Shown: positions 1-6,235 of the stretch, piece after piece
How the letters are laid out: every line of letters starts with the position of its first letter
Position numbering within the stretch: the stretch's first letter is position 1
The notes under the pieces: model-generated
Databases searched by the model: none
Told to the model about the DNA's origin: nothing
Seen by the model: only the letters and a program-made list of their open reading frames with translations
NCBI GenBank assembly: GCA_011525095.1
Contig: WTIV01000070.1
Span: forward strand, 1-9,787
Origin: Methanobacteriota archaeon
Lineage (GTDB): Archaea; Thermoplasmatota; Poseidoniia; Poseidoniales; Poseidoniaceae
Reading direction: 5' to 3'
DNA length: 9,787 nt
Position numbers and translations under genes: made by a program

Positions 1-1
1 A

Positions 2-1510
2 GGCAAGACGGTAACCACAATTGGTCTAACCCAGGCACTAAACCGAATCGGTAAGCGTGCTACATGCGTGATTAGAGAGCCATCGATGGGCCCTGTATTC
101 GGAATCAAAGGTGGAGCTGCTGGTGGCGGCCTATCTCAAGTTCTGCCGATGGAGGACATCAATCTTCACTTCACTGGAGACCTTCATGCGGTTACCAGTG
201 CGCACAATCTTCTCTCCTCAATGATTGATAATCACTTGAAGCACGGTAATGACCAACAAATCGACTCTTCAAGAATAATTTGGCCTAGAGTCGTCGACCT
301 AAACGACCGCTCTTTGAGAAACGTTACAGTCGGACTTGGAGGTCCAGCGAACGGTATGGTTCGAGAAGACAGATTCGACATAACCGCTGCAAGTGAAGTC
401 ATGGCTATTCTCGTTCTAGCAACCGATTACGCTAACCTAAGGAAGAGACTAGGTGAAATTGTAATCGCACAAAGATTCGATGGCACTCCAGTCAAGGCGG
501 AGGATATCGATGCTGCAGGAGCAATGAGTCTACTACTCCGTGATGCATTCCTACCAAATCTCGTCCAGACACTTGAGGGAGACCCTGCTTTCATACATGG
601 AGGCCCGTTTGCAAATATCGCACACGGTAATTCCTCAATTATCGCTGATAAATTAGCTCTGAGCGCTGCTGATTTCGTAGTTACAGAAGCCGGATTTGGC
701 TCAGATATGGGGGCTGAAAAGTTCATGCATATCAAAGCAGCAAATTCTGGGAAATCAGCAGATTGTGTTGTCATGAACGTAACTGTACGCTCGATGAAGT
801 TGCATGGTGGTGCCTTTGGTGAACGTGCTGCTAGAAGACCTTCTAAAGAAGAAATCGAGAAAGAGGATGTAGATGCAGTAAGGGCAGGAGCACAGACTAA
901 TCTAGACAGGCACATCAGGAACATGAGCCAATTCGGAATGCCTGTTGTAGTGTCCGTAAACAGATTTGCGAGCGACACCGATGCTGAACTGAAGTGTTTG
1001 ATAGATTGTGCAACCGCTTCGGGAGCTGCAGAGGTATGTCTTACAGAAGTTCATTCCAAAGGAGGAATGGGTGGAGCACCTCTTGCTAAGGCAGTGGTTT
1101 CTGCATGTCAAGACCACATTGCAGCAGGAAGACCATTTACACCGTTATTCAATAAAGATACACCTATCGAGGAAAAGGCCCTGCGGGTAGCCACAAGAAT
1201 CTATGGTGCAGAGGGAATAAACATCCATGCTAAGGCAGATAGACAACTCAAACAAATCAAGTCATGGGGATATGGCAATCTTCCAGTCTGTATGGCTAAA
1301 ACCCAGTATTCATTCAGCCATGACCCCAACCTATTGGGCGCACCATCTGGCTATGAAATCCCAATCCGTGAGTTCAGGTTGAATGCTGGAGCAGGGTTTG
1401 TAGTCGCTGTCCTTGGTGAAATTATGACTATGCCTGGCCTACCAAAACGTCCAGCAGCAGCAGATATGGACATGGACGAAAATGGTAATTTGCTCGGCGT
1501 ATTCGGGTGA
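2..1510 (+). CDS. fhs: Formate--tetrahydrofolate ligase (5' end outside the window)
   Basis: This enzyme makes 10-formyltetrahydrofolate from formate, ATP and tetrahydrofolate in the cytoplasm, feeding purine synthesis and one-carbon metabolism. The frame is already open at base 2, where it reads GKTVTTIGL, the end of the family's ATP-binding P-loop, so the GTG at 68 is internal and not the start. Further family signatures are REPSMGPVFGIKGGAAGGG, MEDINLHFTGD, WPRVVDLNDRSLRN, AFIHGGPFANIAHGN, VTEAGFGSDMGAEKF, VCMAKTQYSFSHDP, and the C-terminal GAGFVVAVLGEIMTMPGLPK. About 502 residues are visible. The family is usually near 555, so roughly 55-60 N-terminal residues lie upstream. The C-terminus ends at the usual place with no frameshift. 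It is the first visible gene of a plus-strand cluster, and pelota begins 4 bases after its stop. Identification is near certain. Confidence 0.97.
   Translation, partial: GKTVTTIGLTQALNRIGKRATCVIREPSMGPVFGIKGGAAGGGLSQVLPMEDINLHFTGDLHAVTSAHNLLSSMIDNHLKHGNDQQIDSSRIIWPRVVDLNDRSLRNVTVGLGGPANGMVREDRFDITAASEVMAILVLATDYANLRKRLGEIVIAQRFDGTPVKAEDIDAAGAMSLLLRDAFLPNLVQTLEGDPAFIHGGPFANIAHGNSSIIADKLALSAADFVVTEAGFGSDMGAEKFMHIKAANSGKSADCVVMNVTVRSMKLHGGAFGERAARRPSKEEIEKEDVDAVRAGAQTNLDRHIRNMSQFGMPVVVSVNRFASDTDAELKCLIDCATASGAAEVCLTEVHSKGGMGGAPLAKAVVSACQDHIAAGRPFTPLFNKDTPIEEKALRVATRIYGAEGINIHAKADRQLKQIKSWGYGNLPVCMAKTQYSFSHDPNLLGAPSGYEIPIREFRLNAGAGFVVAVLGEIMTMPGLPKRPAAADMDMDENGNLLGVFG
1506..1510 (+). promoter_or_regulatory. 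Ribosome binding site for pelota
   Basis: GGTGA matches the archaeal anti-Shine-Dalgarno core and lies 4 bases before the ATG at 1515. It overlaps the last codon and stop of fhs, so termination of fhs places ribosomes at the pelota start. It supports 1515 over the upstream in-frame ATG at 1482. Confidence 0.6.
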
Positions 1511-1514
1511 ACTG

Positions 1515-2543
1515 ATGCAGGTGCTAAAGCGTGAGTTCGGCTTGTACCGAATTCGCATCGATTGTGAAGATGACCTTTGGACGGTAGCTCGTCTTTGTGT
1601 CAAAGGGCGAAGTATCGGAATGCTTGGCGAGAGAAGAGACCAAACTACTGCAGGCCAAGAAGGTAGCAGAGCAAAATCTGCCGAGAGAAAGAAAATGTGG
1701 ATTAAGTTGGCAATTGAATCAAATCAATTTCACACATTCGCAGACACGCTGAGGGTTCATGGAATAATTGAGGAAGCCCATTTCGATATCGGTAGCCACC
1801 ACACACATATTGTCGAGGTCCGAGATGAAATAGAATTAACTTCTCAAAAGGAGTTTCCAAAAGTTGACCATGACCTAATCGCGCAGGCTTGTTCAAACAG
1901 TGGCAAAGCCAAGGTTGTCATTATCGTGGTAGAATCTGACGAGGCTATTCTGTACGAGGTTACCGGAAGAGGTGTTCGTGAAGTATCCACTTGGACAATG
2001 AGAGGTGGAGGAAAGTACACTGGCGCCAAAGTTAGCGAAGGGGTATCGAAATCGTTCTTTGAGAAAATTTCCAGTGAAGCTAACGAATCAATCGCTGAAG
2101 GCACCCCAATCGTAATCTGTGGACCCGGCCATGCTAGAGAGAAATTAGCACCACTAATCAATGGACCAACCAAATTGGTTGCAACGAGTATGGGCGGCAG
2201 AGGCGCTGCCAACGAAGTGATTTCTGAAGGTCTAGCTGGCGACGTACTCGCAGAACACGCTGTTGTCCAAGAAACAGCACTATTGGAAGAAGCATGGACT
2301 AGAATCTCCACTAACGGTCCTGTTGCATATGGCGAGGAAATGATCAACAAAGCACTTCAGGAAGGTGCTATTGAAACCCTTCTTATCAGTGCAGACTTGG
2401 TGAGAGAAGAAAAATGGGAACCTACAGTCTCTGGCCTAGATGAAATCGGTGCTAAACTTGTGCAATGTTCAACCGACCATGATGCTGGTGAACAATTGCT
2501 TGGAATGGGAGGAGCTGTGGCTCTGCTGAGATTCAAGGTGTGA
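1515..2543 (+). CDS. pelA: mRNA surveillance protein pelota (Dom34 homologue)
   Basis: Pelota enters the empty A site of stalled ribosomes. With aEF1A or ABCE1 it splits them, which is the archaeal no-go and non-stop rescue pathway. The 342-residue length is close to the family norm near 350. The N-terminal domain (about 1-125) opens with MQVLKREFGLYRIRI and DDLW, typical of pelota. The central eRF1-like domain (about 130-245) contains KVVIIVVESDEAILYEV and a GGRGAANEVISEG segment. The C-terminal domain (about 250-342) has the VQETALLEE and TLLISADLVR pattern. No GGQ motif is present, as expected for pelota rather than release factor aRF1. The start at 1515 is chosen because the family begins here and a GGTGA site precedes it; the longer frame from 1482 would add 11 non-homologous residues inside fhs. 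It sits between fhs and a small unknown gene and is probably cotranscribed with both. Confidence 0.95.
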   Translation: MQVLKREFGLYRIRIDCEDDLWTVARLCVKGRSIGMLGERRDQTTAGQEGSRAKSAERKKMWIKLAIESNQFHTFADTLRVHGIIEEAHFDIGSHHTHIVEVRDEIELTSQKEFPKVDHDLIAQACSNSGKAKVVIIVVESDEAILYEVTGRGVREVSTWTMRGGGKYTGAKVSEGVSKSFFEKISSEANESIAEGTPIVICGPGHAREKLAPLINGPTKLVATSMGGRGAANEVISEGLAGDVLAEHAVVQETALLEEAWTRISTNGPVAYGEEMINKALQEGAIETLLISADLVREEKWEPTVSGLDEIGAKLVQCSTDHDAGEQLLGMGGAVALLRFKV

Positions 2544-2827
2544 ATATGTACAGCAGATGGTTTCACGAAGTCAAAGGCGATCTGCGCCAAGAGATGAAGG
2601 GGCTTCGCTGGCTCCTGATTCGGCAGGAAGATTTGTCAAAAGCGACCTCTGCGTGGATGTTTGCAGAACTCGATGGGACACTAATTGGGATTGACCACAG
2701 AGGTGTTGAATTCACTTCAGGAATACATAATCGAGCGATTCATCTTCTTCTGGTAGATGATGACACTGGGATAACTGGTATCACAAAAGTAGTGACTAAA
2801 GGAGAGCTTGAAGACCACTTGTGGTAA
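2540..2827 (+). CDS. Small conserved-looking hypothetical protein downstream of pelota
   Basis: I do not recognise this family. Starting at the GTG at 2540 the product is 95 residues and overlaps the pelota stop by 4 bases (GTGA), a typical translational-coupling arrangement. An ATG two codons later (2546) gives 93 residues and is equally likely. The N-terminal third is basic with several tryptophans (SRWF, LRWLLIRQ). The rest looks like alternating strands: AWMFAELDGTLIGIDHRG, then AIHLLLVDDDTG, then ITGITKVVTKGELEDHLW. There is no signal peptide, membrane segment or cysteine cluster, so a small cytosolic alpha/beta protein is likely. Codon use resembles pelota, and the frame fills the space exactly up to the convergent DP1 gene, which argues that it is a real gene. 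No function is assigned. Confidence 0.75.
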   Translation: MNMYSRWFHEVKGDLRQEMKGLRWLLIRQEDLSKATSAWMFAELDGTLIGIDHRGVEFTSGIHNRAIHLLLVDDDTGITGITKVVTKGELEDHLW

Positions 2828-4357
2828 TCAAGCGAATGGAATCGAAATCGATTTGTGAGTTCCAAGATTAACTACAGTCAACATACACGGCTTAGGCTGG
2901 AAACCTAGCATCCTCTGGTAGGATGTTTGATCTTGCCATGTGGATGAACAAACAAGTGTGGTTCCTCTGAAATCAATACAGGCATGACCATGGACGTGTC
3001 CTGTAACGAAGATATCGGGAACTTCTCTTATCACTAAACCATCTTCAGGCTCAGGTGAAAGAGGTGTTTTACCACCCCACTGCGGGGCTAGATGCCTACG
3101 TCTTAGCATCTGACGCATAGCTTCCACCGGGTCACGATAGGTTACTGTTCGCAGGCCAGCAACGAAATCGTCAATCGATTTGCCATGGTAAGATAGCAAT
3201 CTTACGCCATCTAGACTGAAATCACAAGGATTTCCGACGAAAGTTGTTGTATTGAAATCCTGTTGAATATCGGGTTCCAATGTTGGCTGAGGTTCGGCTG
3301 GCCTAACTGCATCGTGGTTTCCTGGCAGCATAATACACTCAACCCACTCAGGAAGAAGTTCTAATAATTCTGCAAATCGAGAATATTGACCATACAAATC
3401 CTTGATTGACAACTCTTTATCTTGTCCAGGATAAATTCCTACACCATCGACACAGTCTCCTGATAATACCAGATATTTGATAGTACGAGCGAGCGGGTCC
3501 ATGTTGAACCATTGAATCATTTTGTGCCACTGAGCCTCAAGAAAAGTCTTGCTTCCAACGTGAATATCAGATAGGAAGGCTACTGAGACTCCTTGTTCTG
3601 CAAATTTCTTGTCGTGACTGTTCTGCATTGGAAAGTGCAAATCATCAACATAGAACATATCTCCATTCTGAGAAAATGTTCCTGAAACACCGATTACATC
3701 ATCCGGCATCAAACCTGCTTCAACAATTTGAGCATGTTCGATGATTCTATCATCACCTTTCCTATTCATCAAAAGACAACTAATTTCTCCGCTAGCATCC
3801 TCTATATTGAACATTAAATGTCCATTTTTGGTATGTCGTGGATCGTTGACAAGACCTATTGCTACTGCAATATTTTCTCGCCCTTGAAATCGGCTCTTTT
3901 CTGCTTGAAGACGTGCAATATCCATTGGCCTGCGTGGTAGATTGGAATTGGCAATTATCAGTTTCCTTAGACGTTCTAATCGGTCGTTGAAGGCGTCATT
4001 GATGTCTCCCATTTTACCTTCTGTTACGCTATTACCTGTGATATCGTAGTGAACTTTGATGTCAATCATCGCTTCGATAGCATCCATCGGAAAATCTTCT
4101 CTCTTCCAATCAGGCATGTTATTTCGCATGCTGATTTGTTCTGGTTCAGGAGCAGCAATGGGTGCTATTACTCTACCCGGGTTATTGGTTAGGCTATCAA
4201 CGGATATTGCTAAGGCATTCAATCCCGATTTTTTCATTTCCTTAATCACTGAAACAGGATCGGAATGAGAGAGAAGAAATTTCATCACTGAACTTGGAAC
4301 GAACGGGATTCCAGCAGCCCGAAGGTGCTGCATTATCTGCGCACGGTCTGCTGCCAT
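2828..4357 (-). CDS. polB: DNA polymerase D (Pol II) small subunit DP1, 3'-5' exonuclease
   Basis: DP1 is the proofreading and scaffold subunit of the archaeal replicative polymerase PolD, partnering the large catalytic subunit DP2. The 509 residues show a helical N-terminal segment (1-55), a linker, an OB-fold region (about 155-245, with ENIAVAIGLV and GHLMFNIEDASGEISCLLM), and a calcineurin-like phosphoesterase domain (about 255-509). Every metal-binding motif is present: SDIHVGS (D264, H266), LSGD (D301), GNHD (N347, H348), YHGKS (H391) and GHVHGH (H454, H456). Exonuclease activity is therefore expected, unlike the inactive eukaryotic polymerase B-subunits. The ATG at 4357 gives a family-like N-terminus; no clear GGTGA precedes it. 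It lies 60 bases downstream of the CinA-like gene on the same strand. Its stop abuts the stop of the opposing small gene with no spacer. DP2 is not in the window. Confidence 0.96.
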   Translation of the reverse strand: MAADRAQIMQHLRAAGIPFVPSSVMKFLLSHSDPVSVIKEMKKSGLNALAISVDSLTNNPGRVIAPIAAPEPEQISMRNNMPDWKREDFPMDAIEAMIDIKVHYDITGNSVTEGKMGDINDAFNDRLERLRKLIIANSNLPRRPMDIARLQAEKSRFQGRENIAVAIGLVNDPRHTKNGHLMFNIEDASGEISCLLMNRKGDDRIIEHAQIVEAGLMPDDVIGVSGTFSQNGDMFYVDDLHFPMQNSHDKKFAEQGVSVAFLSDIHVGSKTFLEAQWHKMIQWFNMDPLARTIKYLVLSGDCVDGVGIYPGQDKELSIKDLYGQYSRFAELLELLPEWVECIMLPGNHDAVRPAEPQPTLEPDIQQDFNTTTFVGNPCDFSLDGVRLLSYHGKSIDDFVAGLRTVTYRDPVEAMRQMLRRRHLAPQWGGKTPLSPEPEDGLVIREVPDIFVTGHVHGHACIDFRGTTLVCSSTWQDQTSYQRMLGFQPKPCMLTVVNLGTHKSISIPFA

Positions 4358-4395
4358 GTCGTGAAGACATAATCGGATGTTCTTGAGGTGTTCGG

Positions 4396-4415
4396 AAAAA
4401 GTTGCAGAATCTGCA
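4396..4415 (-). terminator. Hairpin plus T5 run between the CinA-like gene and DP1
   Basis: TGCAGA-A-TCTGCA (4403-4415) is a perfect inverted repeat starting 2 bases past the stop of the upstream minus-strand gene. It can fold as a 5-pair stem with a 3-base loop. On the minus strand it is followed by CTTTTT (4396-4401), the layout of a weak intrinsic terminator. It could instead be an operator in front of DP1. If it terminates, the two genes may be expressed separately. Confidence 0.4.
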
Positions 4416-4417
4416 GA

Positions 4418-5122
4418 TTACTCGTTTTCCCATGAGACGTCTAAATCATCACCAATAGCCTTGCCTGGGTCTTGCCAAGATTCATCTTGCCACGGTGCTT
4501 CTGCTGCTGCTTCGGCTGCTTTTCGTGCTTTCGCAGCCTCAGATATGGCCATTTCGACAGCTGCCTCTGCTGCTGCTTTTTCCTTTTCAGCAATGGCATC
4601 TTTTTGTCTAACTTTGGCCTTATCCCAACAATCGATTGCTGTCTTTAGAGCAAAGTGAACGAATGATACCTTGTTCTCAAACCGGTTACCTCCCATCTGC
4701 ACGGATTCAGCATTTGCCCAATGCGCTGATGCTATTCCCACGTATACCAACCCGACTGGCTTGCTTGAATTAGGTGCAACTGGCCCTGCAATTCCAGTAA
4801 TTGAAATGGCGATATCTGCTCCAGATCTTTCTCTGGCACCTTCTGCCATTTGAATTGCAACTTGAGCGTTTACTGCGCCCTTAGATGCTAACAATTCCTT
4901 TTCAACATTTAGCTCGTTAATCTTGGACTGATATGAATAGCAGACCCAACTCTGATTGAAGTATTCACTTGCGCCAGCGATATCGGTAAGTGTGCTTGCG
5001 AGAAGACCTCCAGTACACGATTCTGCGAGAGTAATTGTCGCGTTTACTTCCCTTAGACGGCGTACGAGGCGCGCTGCTAGGGCTTGGACTTCCTCATCCA
5101 TTGAGACGTTGTGGTCACCCAT
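4418..5122 (-). CDS. CinA C-terminal domain / PncC-type nicotinamide-nucleotide amidase with a long Ala-rich tail
   Basis: Standalone CinA_C proteins deamidate nicotinamide mononucleotide to nicotinate mononucleotide, recycling NAD breakdown products in the cytoplasm. The AESCTGG motif carries the likely nucleophile serine and is followed by YSYQSKINELNV, AISITGIAGP and GLVYVGIA, all family hallmarks. The domain fills the first ~165 residues, the usual whole length. A further tail of about 70 residues (roughly 4418-4630) is rich in Ala, Lys and Glu, probably helical or coiled coil, and ends with WQDESWQDPG and SWENE. That tail is unusual for the family. Start: the frame opens at a TTG (5152), but ATG codons at 5122 and 5101 are more plausible. 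5101 gives the most family-like N-terminus (MDEEVQALAARL). A GGTGA lies 13 bases before 5101. The gene is divergent from tRNA-Val and upstream of DP1. The amidase activity is inferred from the family. Confidence 0.88.
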   Translation of the reverse strand: MGDHNVSMDEEVQALAARLVRRLREVNATITLAESCTGGLLASTLTDIAGASEYFNQSWVCYSYQSKINELNVEKELLASKGAVNAQVAIQMAEGARERSGADIAISITGIAGPVAPNSSKPVGLVYVGIASAHWANAESVQMGGNRFENKVSFVHFALKTAIDCWDKAKVRQKDAIAEKEKAAAEAAVEMAISEAAKARKAAEAAAEAPWQDESWQDPGKAIGDDLDVSWENE

Positions 5123-5143
5123 ACTTCTTGAATGTACAGGGGT

Positions 5144-5158
5144 ATCATTCAAAAAGAG
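5144..5158 (+). promoter_or_regulatory. AT-rich patch, possible shared TATA element for tRNA-Val and the CinA-like gene
   Basis: This short A/T-rich stretch (TTCAAAAAG at its core) lies about 20-30 bases before the tRNA 5' end and about 25-30 bases before the ATG at 5122 on the other strand. That is the distance expected for an archaeal TATA box with tRNA processing or leaderless translation. It does not match the consensus well, so this is a position-based suggestion. It is one reason to reject the TTG start at 5152. Confidence 0.3.
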
Positions 5159-5176
5159 GTGGACCTAGGGTGGGCT

Positions 5177-5252
5177 GGGCCCGTGGTCTAGCGGTTATGA
5201 CACCTCGCTTACACCGAGTTGATCGTGGGTTCGATTCCCACCGGGCCCACCA
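5177..5252 (+). tRNA. tRNA-Val (anticodon UAC)
   Basis: A full cloverleaf can be drawn. Acceptor stem GGGCCCG (5177-5183) pairs with CGGGCCC (5242-5248), followed by discriminator A5249 and an encoded CCA (5250-5252). The D stem is GTC/GAC, and the anticodon loop CTTACAC (5208-5214) places TAC at 5210-5212. The T arm GTGGG/CCCAC encloses TTCGATT. In the anticodon stem CCTCG/CGAGT four pairs are standard, while the outermost pair 27-43 is a C-U mismatch. There is no intron. The UAC anticodon reads GUA and GUG valine codons. The gene stands alone, divergent from the CinA-like gene and convergent with the HAD gene. Confidence 0.96.
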
Positions 5253-5308
5253 CACTCACAATAGACAAACAGCGTAGCGTTTAGACCTACACTAACAATT
5301 GAAAGCGT

Positions 5309-5323
5309 CGTTTTTAGAAAACG
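5309..5323. terminator. Palindrome with T-run between tRNA-Val and the HAD gene
   Basis: CGTTTT-TAG-AAAACG is a 6-pair inverted repeat containing T5 on the plus strand (5311-5315); TTTTC runs also occur on the minus strand (just beyond 5323). It lies between two convergent genes, so it can end the tRNA transcript in one direction and the HAD transcript in the other. Archaeal RNA polymerase stops at T-runs, with or without a stem. Bases 5253-5352 otherwise hold no visible gene. Confidence 0.45.
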
Positions 5324-5340
5324 AAAATAGGGCTCAGAAC

Positions 5341-5358
5341 GAATAAATTTGTTTATTC
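5341..5358 (-). terminator. Inverted repeat overlapping the stop of the HAD gene
   Basis: GAATAAA-TTTG-TTTATTC forms a 7-pair A/T-only stem that includes the TAA stop at 5353-5355. On the minus strand it is followed 18 or more bases later by the T-rich palindrome at 5309-5323, so the two together may form the 3' end of the HAD transcript. A/T-only stems are weak, and this could be chance. Confidence 0.3.
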
Positions 5359-6015
5359 AAGACCCAAATATGGCCTTAAATCATTCAAATCTTTTGAATT
5401 TACAACAGTTATTCCCGCCTCTTCAAAGGCTTTAATCGCTGTTTCTCTTTGAGGATTGAATCCGATGAATGTTGAATCTTCAACTCGCATTGACAAGTCC
5501 ATACTTGAGTCCCCTATAGCGATTAGACGATTTGGCGGGCAATCCAGTATCTCCAGTAGCCTCTTGATAGAAGTGTACTTTTCCATAGATGGTACCCTTA
5601 CAATTCCCTCATCAGTAAGCCAACCATCATCATCGAATACGAACCCATTTGCTATCCAATCATCTGCTTTGACCATGGCTGCTATCGACTGAACATACAA
5701 ATCAACACCAGCGGATACAATGGCAACATGAACGCCAGCTGCTTTCAAATCAGCAACAAGTTCCTTGGCACCTTTCATTAATTTGCAACCTGAATATGCC
5801 CTAAACAGGTCATCCCTGTGGATTTTTGGAGACTTTTGCTTCCAGAGTGCTATATCTGCAGCCATGAATTCACTGTCGGTCAACTCTCCAGCCATAAACC
5901 TCTGAAGGAGATCTTTCGAACTGGTACCAAAGTGGTCGTGAATAGTTCTCCAAGAGGAAATCGAGTCCGCAAGTACACCATCGCAATCGAATGCGACACA
6001 AAGTGGCTTTTCCAT
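5353..6015 (-). CDS. HAD-superfamily phosphatase, phosphoserine phosphatase-like
   Basis: This 220-residue protein has all four HAD catalytic motifs. Motif I is FDCDGVLAD (nucleophile D10, acid/base D12). Motif II is IVSAG (S101). Motif III is K146 in EKYTSIKRL, and motif IV is IGDSSMD (G168, D169, D173). The K146 to D169 spacing of 23 residues matches phosphoserine phosphatases, as does the small helical cap between motifs I and II (about 18-95). The most likely role is dephosphorylating phosphoserine to serine, but other small phosphomonoesters are possible. The frame is open back to an ATG at 6141, but that extension would translate a terminator hairpin and a low-complexity stretch. The ATG at 6015 follows a strong ribosome binding site and begins directly with the motif I strand. 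It follows the surface-protein gene on the same strand but is separated by a likely terminator, so it is probably independently transcribed. Confidence 0.88.
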   Translation of the reverse strand: MEKPLCVAFDCDGVLADSISSWRTIHDHFGTSSKDLLQRFMAGELTDSEFMAADIALWKQKSPKIHRDDLFRAYSGCKLMKGAKELVADLKAAGVHVAIVSAGVDLYVQSIAAMVKADDWIANGFVFDDDGWLTDEGIVRVPSMEKYTSIKRLLEILDCPPNRLIAIGDSSMDLSMRVEDSTFIGFNPQRETAIKAFEEAGITVVNSKDLNDLRPYLGLE

Positions 6016-6018
6016 TTG

Positions 6019-6025
6019 CCTCACC
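6019..6025 (-). promoter_or_regulatory. Ribosome binding site fixing the HAD start at 6015
   Basis: On the minus strand GGTGAGG ends 3 bases before the ATG at 6015, with the GGTGA core 5 bases away. This is a strong match to the archaeal anti-Shine-Dalgarno sequence, and it decides against the upstream in-frame ATG at 6141. Confidence 0.75.
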
Positions 6026-6066
6026 GGTATACCGCTCAAGGCTATCGCTATTGGAGTTGTTGAAGT

Positions 6067-6122
6067 AAAAAAAAGAAAGAAAGTTACAGAGGGGAGGGCC
6101 CCAGGACCGAAGTCCTGGGGCC
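6067..6122 (-). terminator. UUCG-capped hairpin followed by a T8 tract
   Basis: Bases 6097-6122 form a perfect 11-pair G/C-rich stem. Read on the minus strand, the loop is C(UUCG)G, the exceptionally stable tetraloop; on the plus strand it would be CGAA. The minus transcript then runs through a C/T-rich stretch into T8 (6067-6074). This is the likely 3' end of the surface-protein transcript and separates it from the HAD gene. The stem-to-T-tract distance of about 22 bases is longer than in bacterial intrinsic terminators, so the hairpin may protect the 3' end instead of driving release. Confidence 0.65.
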
Positions 6123-6143
6123 ACACTCCTTTGTGGGGCATCC

Positions 6144-6165
6144 CCCATCTCCCGTGGGAGTTGGG
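6144..6165 (-). terminator. Second 3' UTR hairpin
   Basis: CCCA-T-CTCCC-GT-GGGAG-T-TGGG (plus-strand reading) is a nested inverted repeat with one internal mismatch. It can alternatively give way to a TGGGG/CCCCA stem at 6134-6147, which shares CCCA, so the two folds are mutually exclusive. A T5 run at 6168-6172 would follow it on the plus strand, but no plus-strand gene ends here. Confidence 0.4.
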
Positions 6166-6184
6166 TATTTTTCTACACTAGAGC

Positions 6185-6216
6185 CATCCCATCCTTCCCG
6201 GAGGAAGGATGAGATG
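6185..6216 (-). terminator. First 3' UTR hairpin, UCCG-capped
   Basis: CATCCTTCC (6190-6198) and GGAAGGATG (6203-6211) form a perfect 9-pair stem. Four more pairs, CATC with GATG, lie beyond one C-A mismatch. On the minus strand the loop reads C(UCCG)G, a UNCG-class tetraloop. It starts about 20 bases after the stop codon of the surface-protein gene. Confidence 0.5.
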
Positions 6217-6235
6217 TACTCAACTGTCAACCGTA

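Noticed and set aside
68..1510. GTG at 68 as the start of fhs
   Set aside because: Conserved family sequence (GKTVTTIGL and onward) is already in frame from base 2, so the true start is upstream of the window.
1482..1514. ATG at 1482 as the start of pelota
   Set aside because: It adds 11 residues unlike the family, lies within fhs, and a GGTGA site correctly spaced for 1515 exists.
4377..4658. Plus-strand Ala/Ser-rich open frame opposite the CinA tail
   Set aside because: It mirrors the low-complexity Ala-rich tail on the other strand and has no family resemblance.
5123..5152. TTG at 5152 as the start of the CinA-like gene
   Set aside because: It gives a non-homologous extension, has no ribosome binding site, and would consume the only space available for the divergent tRNA and gene promoters.
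5177..5352. tRNA-Val as an integration (att) site for a mobile element
   Set aside because: No second copy of the tRNA 3' end, integrase gene or foreign-looking cargo was seen in the window.
6016..6141. N-terminal extension of the HAD protein from the ATG at 6141, resembling a signal peptide
   Set aside because: The extension translates through a UUCG hairpin and an A/T tract, while the ATG at 6015 has a strong GGTGAGG site and matches HAD family starts.
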